Notes: a model not told the origin generated them from the sequence alone. Numbered from the stretch's first letter, positions 45,037-53,219 are shown. The stretch: 57,650 bases of DNA from CAZHJK01 sp964533275 (GCA_964533275.1 CAZHJK010000017.1:1-57650), one strand, 5' to 3'. A program made the numbers and translations.

Positions 45037-45138
45037 CTCATCTCTCAGTATGAAATCATACTGCAGGATTTAGCACCGATTGTATAAACACCGGTTGCTG
45101 GGTTTCATAGGGCCAGTCCCTCCACCACTCTTGATAAG
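45037..45138 (-). promoter_or_regulatory. SAM-I (S-box) riboswitch upstream of metNIQ
   Basis: The conserved S-box blocks are present in order on the minus strand: CTTATCAAGAG, GTGGAGGGACTGGCCC, ATGAAACCCAGCAACC, GGTGCTAAATCC and GATGAG. P1 is CTTATC with GATGAG. With the terminator downstream, SAM binding would stop metNIQ transcription. Confidence 0.95.
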
Positions 45139-45168
45139 GTTTGATATTTAATTGAAATTTTAATAATG

Positions 45169-45197
45169 ATTATATACAGTTTTAATTTAATTGTCAA
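45169..45197 (-). promoter_or_regulatory. Promoter of the metNIQ operon
   Basis: On the minus strand TTGACA (45192-45197) and TATAAT (45169-45174) are 17 nt apart, just upstream of the riboswitch. Confidence 0.85.
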
Positions 45198-45369
45198 GGT
45201 TAAGATTAATTTAAAAATCAGAAAAGCGAACAGCCCTATATAGAAAGAAAGTTTGATCATATAAACATATGGTACTATAAAAAAATGTTTTATAAAATTA
45301 ATGCATAATGAAAATTTAATTTAACTATGATATTATAAGATGATATGGAGTGTAAAGGAGAGCTAAACA

Positions 45370-46380
45370 TTGAATAAACTGGAGATATATAAATATATTA
45401 AGAATCATATAGAATTATGCCAGGTAGAAAAAGTTTCAGCTCTTGAAGCTATAGGGAGGGTTAGTGCAGAAAGGTTAGAAGCATGTATTGATATTCCAAA
45501 CTCTAACAAAGCAAAATATGATGGTTTTGCTATTCATTTAATGGATTATGAAAAAATTAATTACAATCATAATTCTACTCAATTAAAGATTATAGGAAGT
45601 CTAGGCGCAGGTCATTGTATACAAAAAGAATTACTTCCAGGTACTACCATAAATATAATGACAGGAGCAGAAGTACCTAATAATACAGCATATGTAGTAC
45701 CTTCTGAGTTTGCAAATGTAATTAGTCAAGAAGAAGTTATTATTAAAAAAATTAATCCTATATTAGATACTATTGATTTTAAAGGTGAAAATTGTAAAAA
45801 AGGACAATTAGTACTAGATAAAAACAAAATAATTGATAGGAATACAATATTTGATATAACAAATCAAGGTTTTAAATATATTAAGGTATACAAAAAACCA
45901 AGGGTTGTTATTCTTTCCACAGGGGATGAAATTAGTAAAATTGGAACTCCATATAAAAGAGGAATTGTTTATAATAGCACAAGTTATGCTATAGCTGCAG
46001 ATATTATTAACCATGGAGGAGAAGTAATAATTATAGACCATTTGTTGGATAATATAGATGAAATCGTAAAAGGCGTTGAGAAATTTTGCAAAGAAGCTGA
46101 TATGGTGATCACAACAGGTGGAATTGCTAAAGGTAAATTTGATTATACAAAGTTTATACATAAGTATATTCCCACAAATATACTATTTATGGAAAGAGAT
46201 AAACCACCTAGAATTATCGTAAGCAAATTACAGGATAAATGGATAATAAATTTATCAGGCAGTCCAAGAGCAACTTTTGTTTCTTTAGAACATGTAGTAA
46301 TACCGATATTAAAAACAATGTTAGGCATTTTGAATAAGGGGGAGAGAAAATATGATAGTTGTAATTCAAGAAGGGTTTAA
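45370..46380 (+). CDS. MoeA-like molybdopterin-binding protein, lacking domain IV
   Basis: The N-terminal MoeA domain (about 1-165; IPNSNKAKYDGFAI keeps the Asp-Gly of the MoeA SAMDGYA motif) and the MoCF-binding domain (about 170-310) are present, with STGDEI, TTGGIAKGKFD in place of TTGGVSxGxxD, KPPRI, and LSGSPRATF in place of LPGNPVS. MoeA inserts molybdate or tungstate into molybdopterin. This one has 336 residues and ends where the C-terminal domain IV of the usual roughly 400-residue MoeA would start. TTG 45370 follows AAAGGAG by 9 nt. It overlaps the next gene by 29 nt, and no other molybdenum-cofactor genes are near. Confidence 0.8.
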   Translation: MNKLEIYKYIKNHIELCQVEKVSALEAIGRVSAERLEACIDIPNSNKAKYDGFAIHLMDYEKINYNHNSTQLKIIGSLGAGHCIQKELLPGTTINIMTGAEVPNNTAYVVPSEFANVISQEEVIIKKINPILDTIDFKGENCKKGQLVLDKNKIIDRNTIFDITNQGFKYIKVYKKPRVVILSTGDEISKIGTPYKRGIVYNSTSYAIAADIINHGGEVIIIDHLLDNIDEIVKGVEKFCKEADMVITTGGIAKGKFDYTKFIHKYIPTNILFMERDKPPRIIVSKLQDKWIINLSGSPRATFVSLEHVVIPILKTMLGILNKGERKYDSCNSRRV

Positions 46381-46765
46381 AAAAGGTGTTAGTATTACCT
46401 GGAAGTTAGCAAAAATCTTAATACCAATCTATATATTTGTTACTTTTTTACAGCATACACCGATTATTGAGATTATAGCAGGACATTTTGAACCTATTCT
46501 TTATTATATTGGATTACCTGGAAAGGCAGCATTAGTATTAGTATTGGGCAATTTGTCTAATTTATATGCAGCAATTGGTGTTATTCCTGCACTAGGCTTT
46601 ACAATTAAGGAGATTACTATATTATCCTTGATGCTTTCATTTTCCCATTCACTTATCGTTGAATCTGCTATTGCAAAAAGGATGGGTGGTAGTTTATTAA
46701 AATTAAATTTACTAAGAATAGGTATGGCTATAATTAGTGCTCTAATAATAAATTTATTATGGTAA
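46352..46765 (+). CDS. Nucleoside-recognition (Gate) domain membrane protein 1
   Basis: This 137-residue protein of about four membrane segments belongs to the Gate/nucleoside-recognition superfamily, related to SpmA/SpmB. Typical elements are an initial amphipathic helix (GFKKGVSITWKLAKILIPIYIFVTFLQ), the ALVLVLGNLSNLYAAIGVIPALG segment, and the later SFSHSLIVESAI motif. Its start lies inside the MoeA-like gene, with GGGGGAGAG before the ATG. It forms a pair with the next gene, as SpmA with SpmB. The substrate is unknown. Confidence 0.8.
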   Translation: MIVVIQEGFKKGVSITWKLAKILIPIYIFVTFLQHTPIIEIIAGHFEPILYYIGLPGKAALVLVLGNLSNLYAAIGVIPALGFTIKEITILSLMLSFSHSLIVESAIAKRMGGSLLKLNLLRIGMAIISALIINLLW

Positions 46766-46790
46766 TAGATTGGGAGGGGGAGGTGAAGCT

Positions 46791-47291
46791 ATGCAAATAT
46801 TTGATACTAATATCTCGATAATTTTAGGAGAAGGACTAATTGGTAGTTTAACAACGGTATTTAAAATGGCTTATATTATTATACCTTTAATGATAGTTTT
46901 AGAATTTGCAAAACATTATAATTTAATAGATAAAATAACATCTTTTTTTGCACCTGTTTTAAGGAAAATAGGTCTAAGTTTTAATGCAACTTTTCCTCTA
47001 TTAATTGGTGTTGTTTTAGGGCTTACCTACGGTTCAGGAGTAATGATAGATAGTGTAGACAAAGGTGAGATTAATAAGAGAGAAGTTACCCTACTGCTAA
47101 TTTTTTTGGTAACTTGCCATGCTATAATAGAAGATAGCTTTGTTCTTTGGTCAATAGGAAGTAACTTTTTTATTTTATTTTTTGGCAGGTTAATTGGTGC
47201 AATATTGATAACGGTTATTTTCTCTAAGATAATAAAAGAAGATCAAATAGAAGAAATATGTCAAATTAAACCTAGGGAAATAGATAATTAA
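46791..47291 (+). CDS. Nucleoside-recognition (Gate) domain membrane protein 2
   Basis: This is the partner Gate-domain protein, 167 residues, with helices around MAYIIIPLMIVLEFAKHYNL, LSFNATFPLLIGVVLGLTYGSGVMID and LLIFLVTCHAIIEDSFVLW. The His-Ala-Ile-Ile-Glu-Asp segment mirrors SFSHSLIVESA in its neighbour, so the two are halves of one ancestral arrangement. TTG 46770 is in frame, but GGGGGAGGTGA (46776-46785) points to ATG 46791. The pair probably works in a complex with each other and may connect with the MoeA-like product. Confidence 0.8.
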   Translation: MQIFDTNISIILGEGLIGSLTTVFKMAYIIIPLMIVLEFAKHYNLIDKITSFFAPVLRKIGLSFNATFPLLIGVVLGLTYGSGVMIDSVDKGEINKREVTLLLIFLVTCHAIIEDSFVLWSIGSNFFILFFGRLIGAILITVIFSKIIKEDQIEEICQIKPREIDN

Positions 47292-47309
47292 TTGAAAGGA
47301 AGCTTTGTT

Positions 47310-48473
47310 ATGGGAGAAATATATTTAGATAATAGTGCTACGACTAAACCCTTTGACAGTGTAATTGAAGTCATGATGGATTACTACAAATATAATTATG
47401 GTAATCCTTCATCTATGCACAAAATGGGCATAGAAGCTGAAAAAGGAATTAAAAAAGCTAGAAGGGAAATAGCTAACTTCCTTAAGGTTGAAGAAACTGA
47501 AATAATTTTTACTTCAGGCGGAACTGAAGGAAACAATGTGGCTATAAAAGGTCTCTTAAATCGCAATAAAAGAAAGGGTAATCATGTCATTACAACGACA
47601 ATAGAACATCCCTCTGTTTCAAACATTTTTAAAAAATTAGAAAAAAGTGGATATGAGGTAAGCTACTTAAGTGTGAATTCTGAAGGTAAAATAAGTTTAG
47701 AAGAATTGAAAAACACCATTAGGAAGGATACAATATTAGTTAGCATTATGATGGTGAATAATGAAATAGGAACTATACAACCAATAAGAGATATTAGTAA
47801 TATAATAAAACTTTATAATAGTGATTGTTTTTTTCATGTTGATGGTGTACAAGCTTTTGGTAAGATACATTGCTGTCCTAAGGAATTGGGAATAGATTTA
47901 TTTACAATAAGTAGTCATAAAATACATGGACCAAAGGGATTAGGGGCACTTTATATAGATAAAGATGTATTAATAGAGCCATTATTATTGGGTGGAGGAC
48001 AAGAAGTCGGTATAAGATCTGGAACTGAAAATGTACCAGCAATAGTTGGCATGGGTAAGGCAGTTGAAATTATAAATAAACAATTTATTGATGATATTAA
48101 ATATTTATATAAACTAAGAGAAAAAACTAAAGAACAAATATTAGATAATATTAAAGGTGTCTATATAAATGGTCCAGATAATCAAGCTGAAACAGCGCCT
48201 CATATATTAAGTGTTTCCTTTGAAAATATAAAAGGCGAAGTTCTACTTCACTACTTAGAGCAGGATGATATATATGTATCAACTGGTTCTGCTTGCTCTT
48301 CAAAGAAAAAAGGACAAAGTCATGTGTTAAAAAGTATAGGTATTTCTAAGTCGTTGATAGAGGGTACCATGCGAATTAGCTTTTCAATATTTAATACAGA
48401 AGAAGAAATAAATCTATTTATTAAGGCTTTAGAAAAGCGCGTTAATTTACTTAGAAAGATTATAAGGAGGTAA
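47310..48473 (+). CDS. Cysteine desulfurase (IscS/NifS-like)
   Basis: This PLP enzyme removes sulfur from cysteine and passes it on as a persulfide. The start IYLDNSATTKP, the PLP lysine in SSHKIHGPKGLGALY, and the active Cys in the loop STGSACSSKKK are all present. The short loop after the cysteine resembles group I enzymes. ThiI follows at once, so the sulfur probably goes to 4-thiouridine in tRNA, as with the dedicated partner NifZ of B. subtilis ThiI. AAAGGAAG lies before ATG 47310. Confidence 0.92.
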   Translation: MGEIYLDNSATTKPFDSVIEVMMDYYKYNYGNPSSMHKMGIEAEKGIKKARREIANFLKVEETEIIFTSGGTEGNNVAIKGLLNRNKRKGNHVITTTIEHPSVSNIFKKLEKSGYEVSYLSVNSEGKISLEELKNTIRKDTILVSIMMVNNEIGTIQPIRDISNIIKLYNSDCFFHVDGVQAFGKIHCCPKELGIDLFTISSHKIHGPKGLGALYIDKDVLIEPLLLGGGQEVGIRSGTENVPAIVGMGKAVEIINKQFIDDIKYLYKLREKTKEQILDNIKGVYINGPDNQAETAPHILSVSFENIKGEVLLHYLEQDDIYVSTGSACSSKKKGQSHVLKSIGISKSLIEGTMRISFSIFNTEEEINLFIKALEKRVNLLRKIIRR

Positions 48474-48479
48474 GTGGTA

Positions 48480-49646
48480 TTGGATAGAGTTATATTAGTA
48501 AGATATGGTGAGATTAGTCTAAAGGGATTAAATCGTTCTTATTTTATGAATAAATTATATAGAAATATGAAGGCAGCACTTTCACATTATAAAGGTGTTA
48601 GAATTGAAAAAATCCAGGGAAGATTTCTTATATCATGTATGGATAATGATATAAATCAAATAATAGAATCTTTATCTAGGGTTTTTGGTATAATTTCTAT
48701 AAGTCCTGCTTATAGATTGAAAGCTGACCTAGACTTAATTAAGGATACTGCATTAAAACTAATAAATAATAGCAAAGATTCAATAAATACATTTAAGGTA
48801 GAGAGCAAAAGAGGCAATAAAGAATTTCCATTACAATCTCCAGAAATAAGTAGAGAAGTAGGAGCTTATATTCTTAAAAATACAGAAGAATTTAAAGTTG
48901 ATGTACATAAACCTGATACAAAAATTTATATAGAAATAAGAGAACATGCCTATGTATATAATGAAATTATTCCTGGTGTTGGTGGATTGCCTGTAGGATC
49001 CAATGGAAAGGTAGCATTGTTGATATCTGGTGGTATTGATAGCCCGGTTGCTGGTTATATGACAGCAAAAAGAGGAGTTGAATTAATAGCAGTGCATTAT
49101 CATAGCTTTCCATTTACTAGTGATAGAGCCAAAGAAAAGGTAATTGAACTTGCAAGAATAATGACACAATATACAGGACCTATTAAATTATTTATAGTAC
49201 CCTTTACTAATATACAAACAGAAATTGGTCAGAAATGCGATGAACGACAAACCACATTAATAATGAGAAGATTTATGATGAAAATTGCAGAAAGAATAGC
49301 ACAGAAAGAAGAAGCAAAAGCTTTAGTCACAGGTGAAAGCATTGGACAAGTCGCTAGTCAAACCCTTGAGAGTCTAGTTGTTACTAATGCAGCTGTTGAA
49401 ATGCCAGTCTTTAGACCTCTAATTGGAATGGATAAGCAGGAAATTATGAATATAGCACATAATATAAAAACCTATGAAACATCAATACTTCCTTATGAGG
49501 ATTGCTGTACAGTATTTGTGCCTAAACATCCAGAAACAAGACCAAGACTTGATAAAATTATTAAGTCAGAAAAATTATTAGATATCGATGGTTTAATAGA
49601 AGAAGCCATACAATCATTAGAAATAATCAGTCTACCAGAGATATAA
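48480..49646 (+). CDS. thiI: tRNA 4-thiouridine synthase ThiI
   Basis: ThiI adenylates and thiolates U8 of tRNA. It has a ferredoxin-like N domain (about 1-60), THUMP domain (about 60-165), and PP-loop ATP pyrophosphatase with ALLISGGIDSPVAGYM. Motif YEDCCTVFVPKHPETRPRL lies near the C terminus. It lacks the rhodanese domain of E. coli ThiI, as in Bacillus, which fits the adjacent cysteine desulfurase as direct donor. AAGGAGG is 9 nt before TTG 48480; GTG 48474 is too close. Confidence 0.95.
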   Translation: MDRVILVRYGEISLKGLNRSYFMNKLYRNMKAALSHYKGVRIEKIQGRFLISCMDNDINQIIESLSRVFGIISISPAYRLKADLDLIKDTALKLINNSKDSINTFKVESKRGNKEFPLQSPEISREVGAYILKNTEEFKVDVHKPDTKIYIEIREHAYVYNEIIPGVGGLPVGSNGKVALLISGGIDSPVAGYMTAKRGVELIAVHYHSFPFTSDRAKEKVIELARIMTQYTGPIKLFIVPFTNIQTEIGQKCDERQTTLIMRRFMMKIAERIAQKEEAKALVTGESIGQVASQTLESLVVTNAAVEMPVFRPLIGMDKQEIMNIAHNIKTYETSILPYEDCCTVFVPKHPETRPRLDKIIKSEKLLDIDGLIEEAIQSLEIISLPEI

Positions 49647-49670
49647 AAAAGCAGCTTTGCTGCTTTTTTA
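49645..49670 (+). terminator. Terminator after thiI
   Basis: GCAGC (49651-49655) pairs with GCTGC (49659-49663), flanked by six A and six T. The left arm overlaps the stop codon. Confidence 0.8.
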
Positions 49671-49734
49671 TTATCCATATTTAATATTGTATAAGCTTTG
49701 ACATAATGTTACAAAACAATACAAAATTCATTGA

Positions 49735-49765
49735 AGGATATATTAAATTTTTAGAGAAGATATTA
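49735..49765 (+). promoter_or_regulatory. Possible sigma-H promoter of the spoIIA operon
   Basis: spoIIA operons are usually transcribed by sigma-H. AGGATAT at 49735-49741 resembles a sigma-H -35 box, and AGAAGATAT about 12 nt later could be the -10, though it departs from the GAAT core. A sigma-A-like TTGACA occurs at 49698-49703 with only a poor -10. Confidence 0.3.
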
Positions 49766-49791
49766 AGGGATAGAAGGTTAGGAGGGGTAAT

Positions 49792-50127
49792 ATGCCATTA
49801 GATTTATGGATAGATAAACAAACATTATTTGTAAAAATTCAGGGAGAGTTAGATCATCATACTGCAGAGGAAATTCGTAATCAAATTGATTTTGAGTTAG
49901 ATAATAATAGGGTAAAGAATATATTATTTGACTTTTCAGGTCTCTCTTTTATGGATAGTTCAGGAATTGGTGTTTTAATGGGAAGATATAAAAAAGTTAC
50001 TCAAAGGAATGGACAAGCTGGGATATATCATATAAATCCTCAAGTTAGAAGAATATTTGAAATCTCAGGTTTATTAAGGATATTGAAGGAATTTAAAAGC
50101 AAAGAACAAGCATTAGAGAATATGTAA
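49792..50127 (+). CDS. spoIIAA: Anti-sigma-F factor antagonist SpoIIAA
   Basis: This STAS-domain protein has 111 residues. Its phosphorylation site is Ser in FMDSSGIGVLMGRY (Ser56/57). Unphosphorylated SpoIIAA binds SpoIIAB and releases sigma-F in the forespore. The first gene of spoIIAA-AB-sigF, it has GGAGGGG before the ATG. Confidence 0.97.
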   Translation: MPLDLWIDKQTLFVKIQGELDHHTAEEIRNQIDFELDNNRVKNILFDFSGLSFMDSSGIGVLMGRYKKVTQRNGQAGIYHINPQVRRIFEISGLLRILKEFKSKEQALENM

Positions 50128-50140
50128 AGGAGTGCATAAA

Positions 50141-50572
50141 ATGGAATTTAGAAATGAGATGAATGTTGAATTTATAAGTAAATCTCAAAATGAAGCCTTT
50201 GCTAGAGTGGTTGTAGCAGCCTTTGTTGCACAATTAGATCCAACTATAGAAGAAATTACCGATATAAAAACTGCTGTTTCTGAAGCGGTTACAAATGCAA
50301 TAATCCACGGTTATGAAGATAATATGGGTAAAGTACAAATTAAATGTTCAATCATAGGAAACAAAATTGAAATAGAAATAGCTGATAAAGGGAAAGGGAT
50401 ATCAGATATTGAAGTAGCTCGAGAGCCATTATATACTTCTAAACCTGAATTAGAACGATCAGGAATGGGATTTACTATTATGGAATCCTTTATGGATAGT
50501 GTAGAGATTGTTTCAAAATTACATAATGGAACTACGATAAAAATGTATAAAGAAATAAAAAGTGTTGGTTAA
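50141..50572 (+). CDS. spoIIAB: Anti-sigma-F factor, serine kinase SpoIIAB
   Basis: This GHKL-type ATPase binds and inhibits sigma-F and phosphorylates SpoIIAA. The N box AVSEAVTNAIIHGY, the G1 box IADKGKGISDI and the G2 segment RSGMGFTIMESFMD are all visible. AAAGGAG (50126-50132) overlaps the in-frame GTG at 50132, so ATG 50141, 8 nt further on, is the start (143 residues). The gene lies 13 nt after spoIIAA. Confidence 0.96.
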   Translation: MEFRNEMNVEFISKSQNEAFARVVVAAFVAQLDPTIEEITDIKTAVSEAVTNAIIHGYEDNMGKVQIKCSIIGNKIEIEIADKGKGISDIEVAREPLYTSKPELERSGMGFTIMESFMDSVEIVSKLHNGTTIKMYKEIKSVG

Positions 50573-50594
50573 TGACATGGGGAGTAGATAAATT

Positions 50595-51362
50595 ATGGAT
50601 GGCAATGGGACATTTCATGGAAAAAAAAACAAATTATTAAGTCATGAAGAAACTATTGACCTAATTAAAAAAGCACAAAATGGAGATAAGCTTGCAAAAG
50701 ATAAGTTAGTAGAAAATAATCTCGGATTAGTCCGTAGCATCGTAAGAAAGTTCCAAAATAGAGGATATGAAAGAGACGATCTATTTCAATTAGGAAGTAT
50801 AGGTCTTATTAAGGCAATTCAAAATTTTGATACATCATATAAGGTGAAATTTTCTACATATGCTGTACCTATGATTATGGGGGAAATTAAAAGATTTATA
50901 CGAGATGATGGGATAATTAAAGTTAGTCGTTCTTTAAAAGAAACATACCAAAAGATACATCTGGTTAAGGAAAGATTAGCAAAAAAACTAAATAGAGAAC
51001 CTACATTAGTAGAAATTTCAGAAGAATTAGGTATTGATAAAGAGGAAATTACAATGTCCCTTGAAGCAGGGTACATACCTGAATATCTCTATGATACTAT
51101 ACACCAAGATGATGGTAGTCCAGTTCTATTGATAGATAAAATAAGTAATGAAAGCATTGAGGATATTAGTGTTGTGGATCGCATAACTTTAAAAGAAATT
51201 ATCTCAAAATTAGAACCTAGGGAAAGACAAATTGTTGTTATGAGGTATTTCCAAGATAAAACTCAAACAGAAATAGCTCAAAAACTAGGTATTTCACAAG
51301 TACAAGTATCAAGGATAGAAAAAAAAATACTTAATCGTATGAAAGAATCTATGAAAAATTAA
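50595..51362 (+). CDS. sigF: RNA polymerase sporulation sigma factor SigF
   Basis: This is the first forespore sigma factor. It has 255 residues with regions 2 (NNLGLVRSIVRKFQNRGYERDDLFQLG, about 43-69), 3 and 4 (RQIVVMRYFQDKTQTEIAQKLGISQVQVSRIEKKIL near the C terminus, an HTH for the -35 box). It lies third in the spoIIA operon. A short terminator follows, then a spoVA group. Confidence 0.97.
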   Translation: MDGNGTFHGKKNKLLSHEETIDLIKKAQNGDKLAKDKLVENNLGLVRSIVRKFQNRGYERDDLFQLGSIGLIKAIQNFDTSYKVKFSTYAVPMIMGEIKRFIRDDGIIKVSRSLKETYQKIHLVKERLAKKLNREPTLVEISEELGIDKEEITMSLEAGYIPEYLYDTIHQDDGSPVLLIDKISNESIEDISVVDRITLKEIISKLEPRERQIVVMRYFQDKTQTEIAQKLGISQVQVSRIEKKILNRMKESMKN

Positions 51363-51383
51363 AAGGCAAATGCCTTTTTTTTT
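51359..51383 (+). terminator. Terminator after sigF
   Basis: AAAAGGC and GCCTTTT flank a 4-nt loop (51361-51378) and run into ten T. It separates the spoIIA operon from the spoVA genes. Confidence 0.8.
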
Positions 51384-51428
51384 TATCTTTTTTGTTCATA
51401 CTAAAAGAAATAGAGTGGAGGAGATAGC

Positions 51429-51590
51429 ATGAAAAAATATTCTAAGATTATTATTCTATCGGTGGCAATAATAATATTTGGCTTAATTACAATATTGTAC
51501 TATAAAAATAAATTTATTGATAATCAACCTAAAAAATCTAAATTAGTAAACAATATTGAATGGAGGCAATGTAATGAGGGTTATAGATAA
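51429..51590 (+). CDS. Small 53-residue membrane protein ahead of spoVAA
   Basis: A complete frame of 53 codons starts at ATG 51429 behind GGAGGAGATAGC and ends in TAA at 51588-51590. The protein has one membrane segment (about residues 6-24, KIIIL...LITILYY) and a hydrophilic tail. Its last 17 nt overlap spoVAA, whose ribosome site lies inside it, so the two are probably coupled. I recognise no family. Its position suggests a forespore protein of the spore membrane. Confidence 0.65.
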   Translation: MKKYSKIIILSVAIIIFGLITILYYKNKFIDNQPKKSKLVNNIEWRQCNEGYR

Positions 51591-52197
51591 TGAATTATAT
51601 ATGCAACCGAAAGAAAAAATATATGTTAATCCTGATTTACCTATAAATGTAGGAGATATATGCGAAATAATGGGTGAAAAAAATTTAATAGAAAATATAA
51701 AAAAAATTAATTTAGTACAGGGACCTTACAATAGAAATTTATTTGTTATAACCTTACTTTCTGTTATAAAACAAATTAAAAATAAATATCCAAATGTTAC
51801 TATTAATATCCTCAGTGAGAGAGATATATTAATAGAAATTGACAAATCCAGTATGAAACAAAATAATTTTTTAAGAATAATTAAATTAATTTTAGTATGC
51901 ATAATATTATTTATTGGAGCGGGAATAACTATTATGAACTTTCATGCAGATGTAAATATGGATGAAGTTCATAAAAATTTCTATGAAATAATAACTGGTA
52001 ATAGAGTAGAAAACCCGTTATGGATATCAATTCCATATTCTATAGGAATTGGATTAGGTATGATAGTATTCTTCAGTCATATCTCAACAAAAAAGAGAAA
52101 ATCAAACCAACCAAGTCCATTAGATTTAGAGATATATTCTTATCAAAATAGTCTTGATGATTTTATTAGGAACAAATCAAAGGAGAGAAAGAATTGA
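51574..52197 (+). CDS. spoVAA: Stage V sporulation protein AA
   Basis: SpoVA proteins move dipicolinic acid through the inner spore membrane. The N-terminal soluble part (about 1-100) shows ELYMQPKEKIYVNPDLPINVGDICEI, and two membrane helices follow (about 103-121 and 152-170). Its 207 residues are normal. TTG 51556 is in frame, but GGAGG at 51561-51565 points to ATG 51574. It overlaps spoVAB by 4 nt. Confidence 0.88.
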   Translation: MRVIDNELYMQPKEKIYVNPDLPINVGDICEIMGEKNLIENIKKINLVQGPYNRNLFVITLLSVIKQIKNKYPNVTINILSERDILIEIDKSSMKQNNFLRIIKLILVCIILFIGAGITIMNFHADVNMDEVHKNFYEIITGNRVENPLWISIPYSIGIGLGMIVFFSHISTKKRKSNQPSPLDLEIYSYQNSLDDFIRNKSKERKN

Positions 52198-52625
52198 TTG
52201 AATTTATGGATGCTATGATATTAATTGTAATATCTTTATCAGGAGGAATAGCTGTAGGCACATCAGTTACATCATTCTTAGTTGCTCTAGATATTATTCC
52301 TCGATTGATGCAATTAACAAAAACTTCAGGATACTCGCTTTTATACGAGATAGTAGTAATTCTTGGTATGGTTACCTTTACATTGTCATATCTATTGTCT
52401 ATAAGTATTCCAGGTAAAAATATTATTGCTGGTATATTTGGAATATTTATGGGATTTTATATTGGAGTATTTGCTGCAGCTCTTACTGAAGTGCTTAATG
52501 TTATTCCAATTATGACAAAAAGAATGAATATTAAGGATAATGTTATTTATATAATTATTGTATTAAGTTTGGGGAAAGTTGTTGGCTCCCTAATTTATTG
52601 GATTTTTCCACAGATATATAATTAA
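52194..52625 (+). CDS. spoVAB: Stage V sporulation protein AB
   Basis: Four to five membrane helices in 143 residues, with the family stretch ISLSGGIAVGTSVTSFLVALDIIPRL and GIFGIFMGFYIGVFAAALTEVLNVIPI. It acts with SpoVAA in the spore membrane. The start is TTG 52194, inside the TTGA overlap with the spoVAA stop, behind AAAGGAG. Confidence 0.92.
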   Translation: MIEFMDAMILIVISLSGGIAVGTSVTSFLVALDIIPRLMQLTKTSGYSLLYEIVVILGMVTFTLSYLLSISIPGKNIIAGIFGIFMGFYIGVFAAALTEVLNVIPIMTKRMNIKDNVIYIIIVLSLGKVVGSLIYWIFPQIYN

Positions 52626-52652
52626 ATAAAATATGAAATTGAGGGAGAACAT

Positions 52653-53219
52653 GTGAAAAATAAGAGAGTAATCATTGTAACTGATGGAGATAAAATAGCT
52701 CAAAAGGCTGTAGAAACAGCAGCTAAAAATATTGGCATTCATTGCATATCAAGATCTGCTGGTAACCCTACACCTCTAAAAGGAAAAGAAATAATTAATT
52801 TAATAAAAGGTTCAGACAATGATCCCATTGTTTTAATGGTAGATGACAGGGGAGATGCTAATAAAGGGGAAGGAGAACAGGTTATAGAGGATATATATAA
52901 TGATGAAGAATTAGACATAATTGGTGTCATAGCGGTTGCCTCTAATACTGATAATGCAGAAGGAACAGAAGTAGATTTTTCAATTGAAAATACAGGGAAT
53001 ATTACTAAACAAGTAGTAGATAAGCATGGAAATCCTGTAAATAAGAGATTTCTTAAGGGTGATACAGTTGATGTATTACAAAATAAAGATATATATCCTA
53101 TAGTGGGTATTGGTGATCCCGGTAAAATGATGGGGAATGATGATTGGATAATAGGAGCGCCTATATTGACTAAGGCAATGGAAGAAATACTTAGTAGAAA
53201 TAAAAATCCCAAAAGATGA
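52653..53219 (+). CDS. spoVAE: Stage V sporulation protein AE, soluble (SpoVAEa type)
   Basis: This 188-residue soluble protein has the SpoVAEa pattern: RVIIVTDGDKIAQKAVETAA, then ISRSAGNPTPLKGKEII, PIVLMVDDRGDANKGEGEQ and a late IGDPGKMMGNDD. It has no membrane helix. The start is GTG 52653, because ATG 52651 is out of frame and stops at once. Its place right after spoVAA-AB, with spoVAC, spoVAD and the membrane spoVAE absent, is unlike the Bacillus order. Its 3' end overlaps the terminator. Confidence 0.88.
   Translation: MKNKRVIIVTDGDKIAQKAVETAAKNIGIHCISRSAGNPTPLKGKEIINLIKGSDNDPIVLMVDDRGDANKGEGEQVIEDIYNDEELDIIGVIAVASNTDNAEGTEVDFSIENTGNITKQVVDKHGNPVNKRFLKGDTVDVLQNKDIYPIVGIGDPGKMMGNDDWIIGAPILTKAMEEILSRNKNPKR

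Noticed and set aside
52739..53212. A 157-codon minus-strand frame opposite the SpoVAE-type gene
   Set aside because: The plus strand encodes a recognised sporulation protein with a good ribosome site; the minus frame has a Ser/Pro/Leu-rich composition typical of antisense frames.
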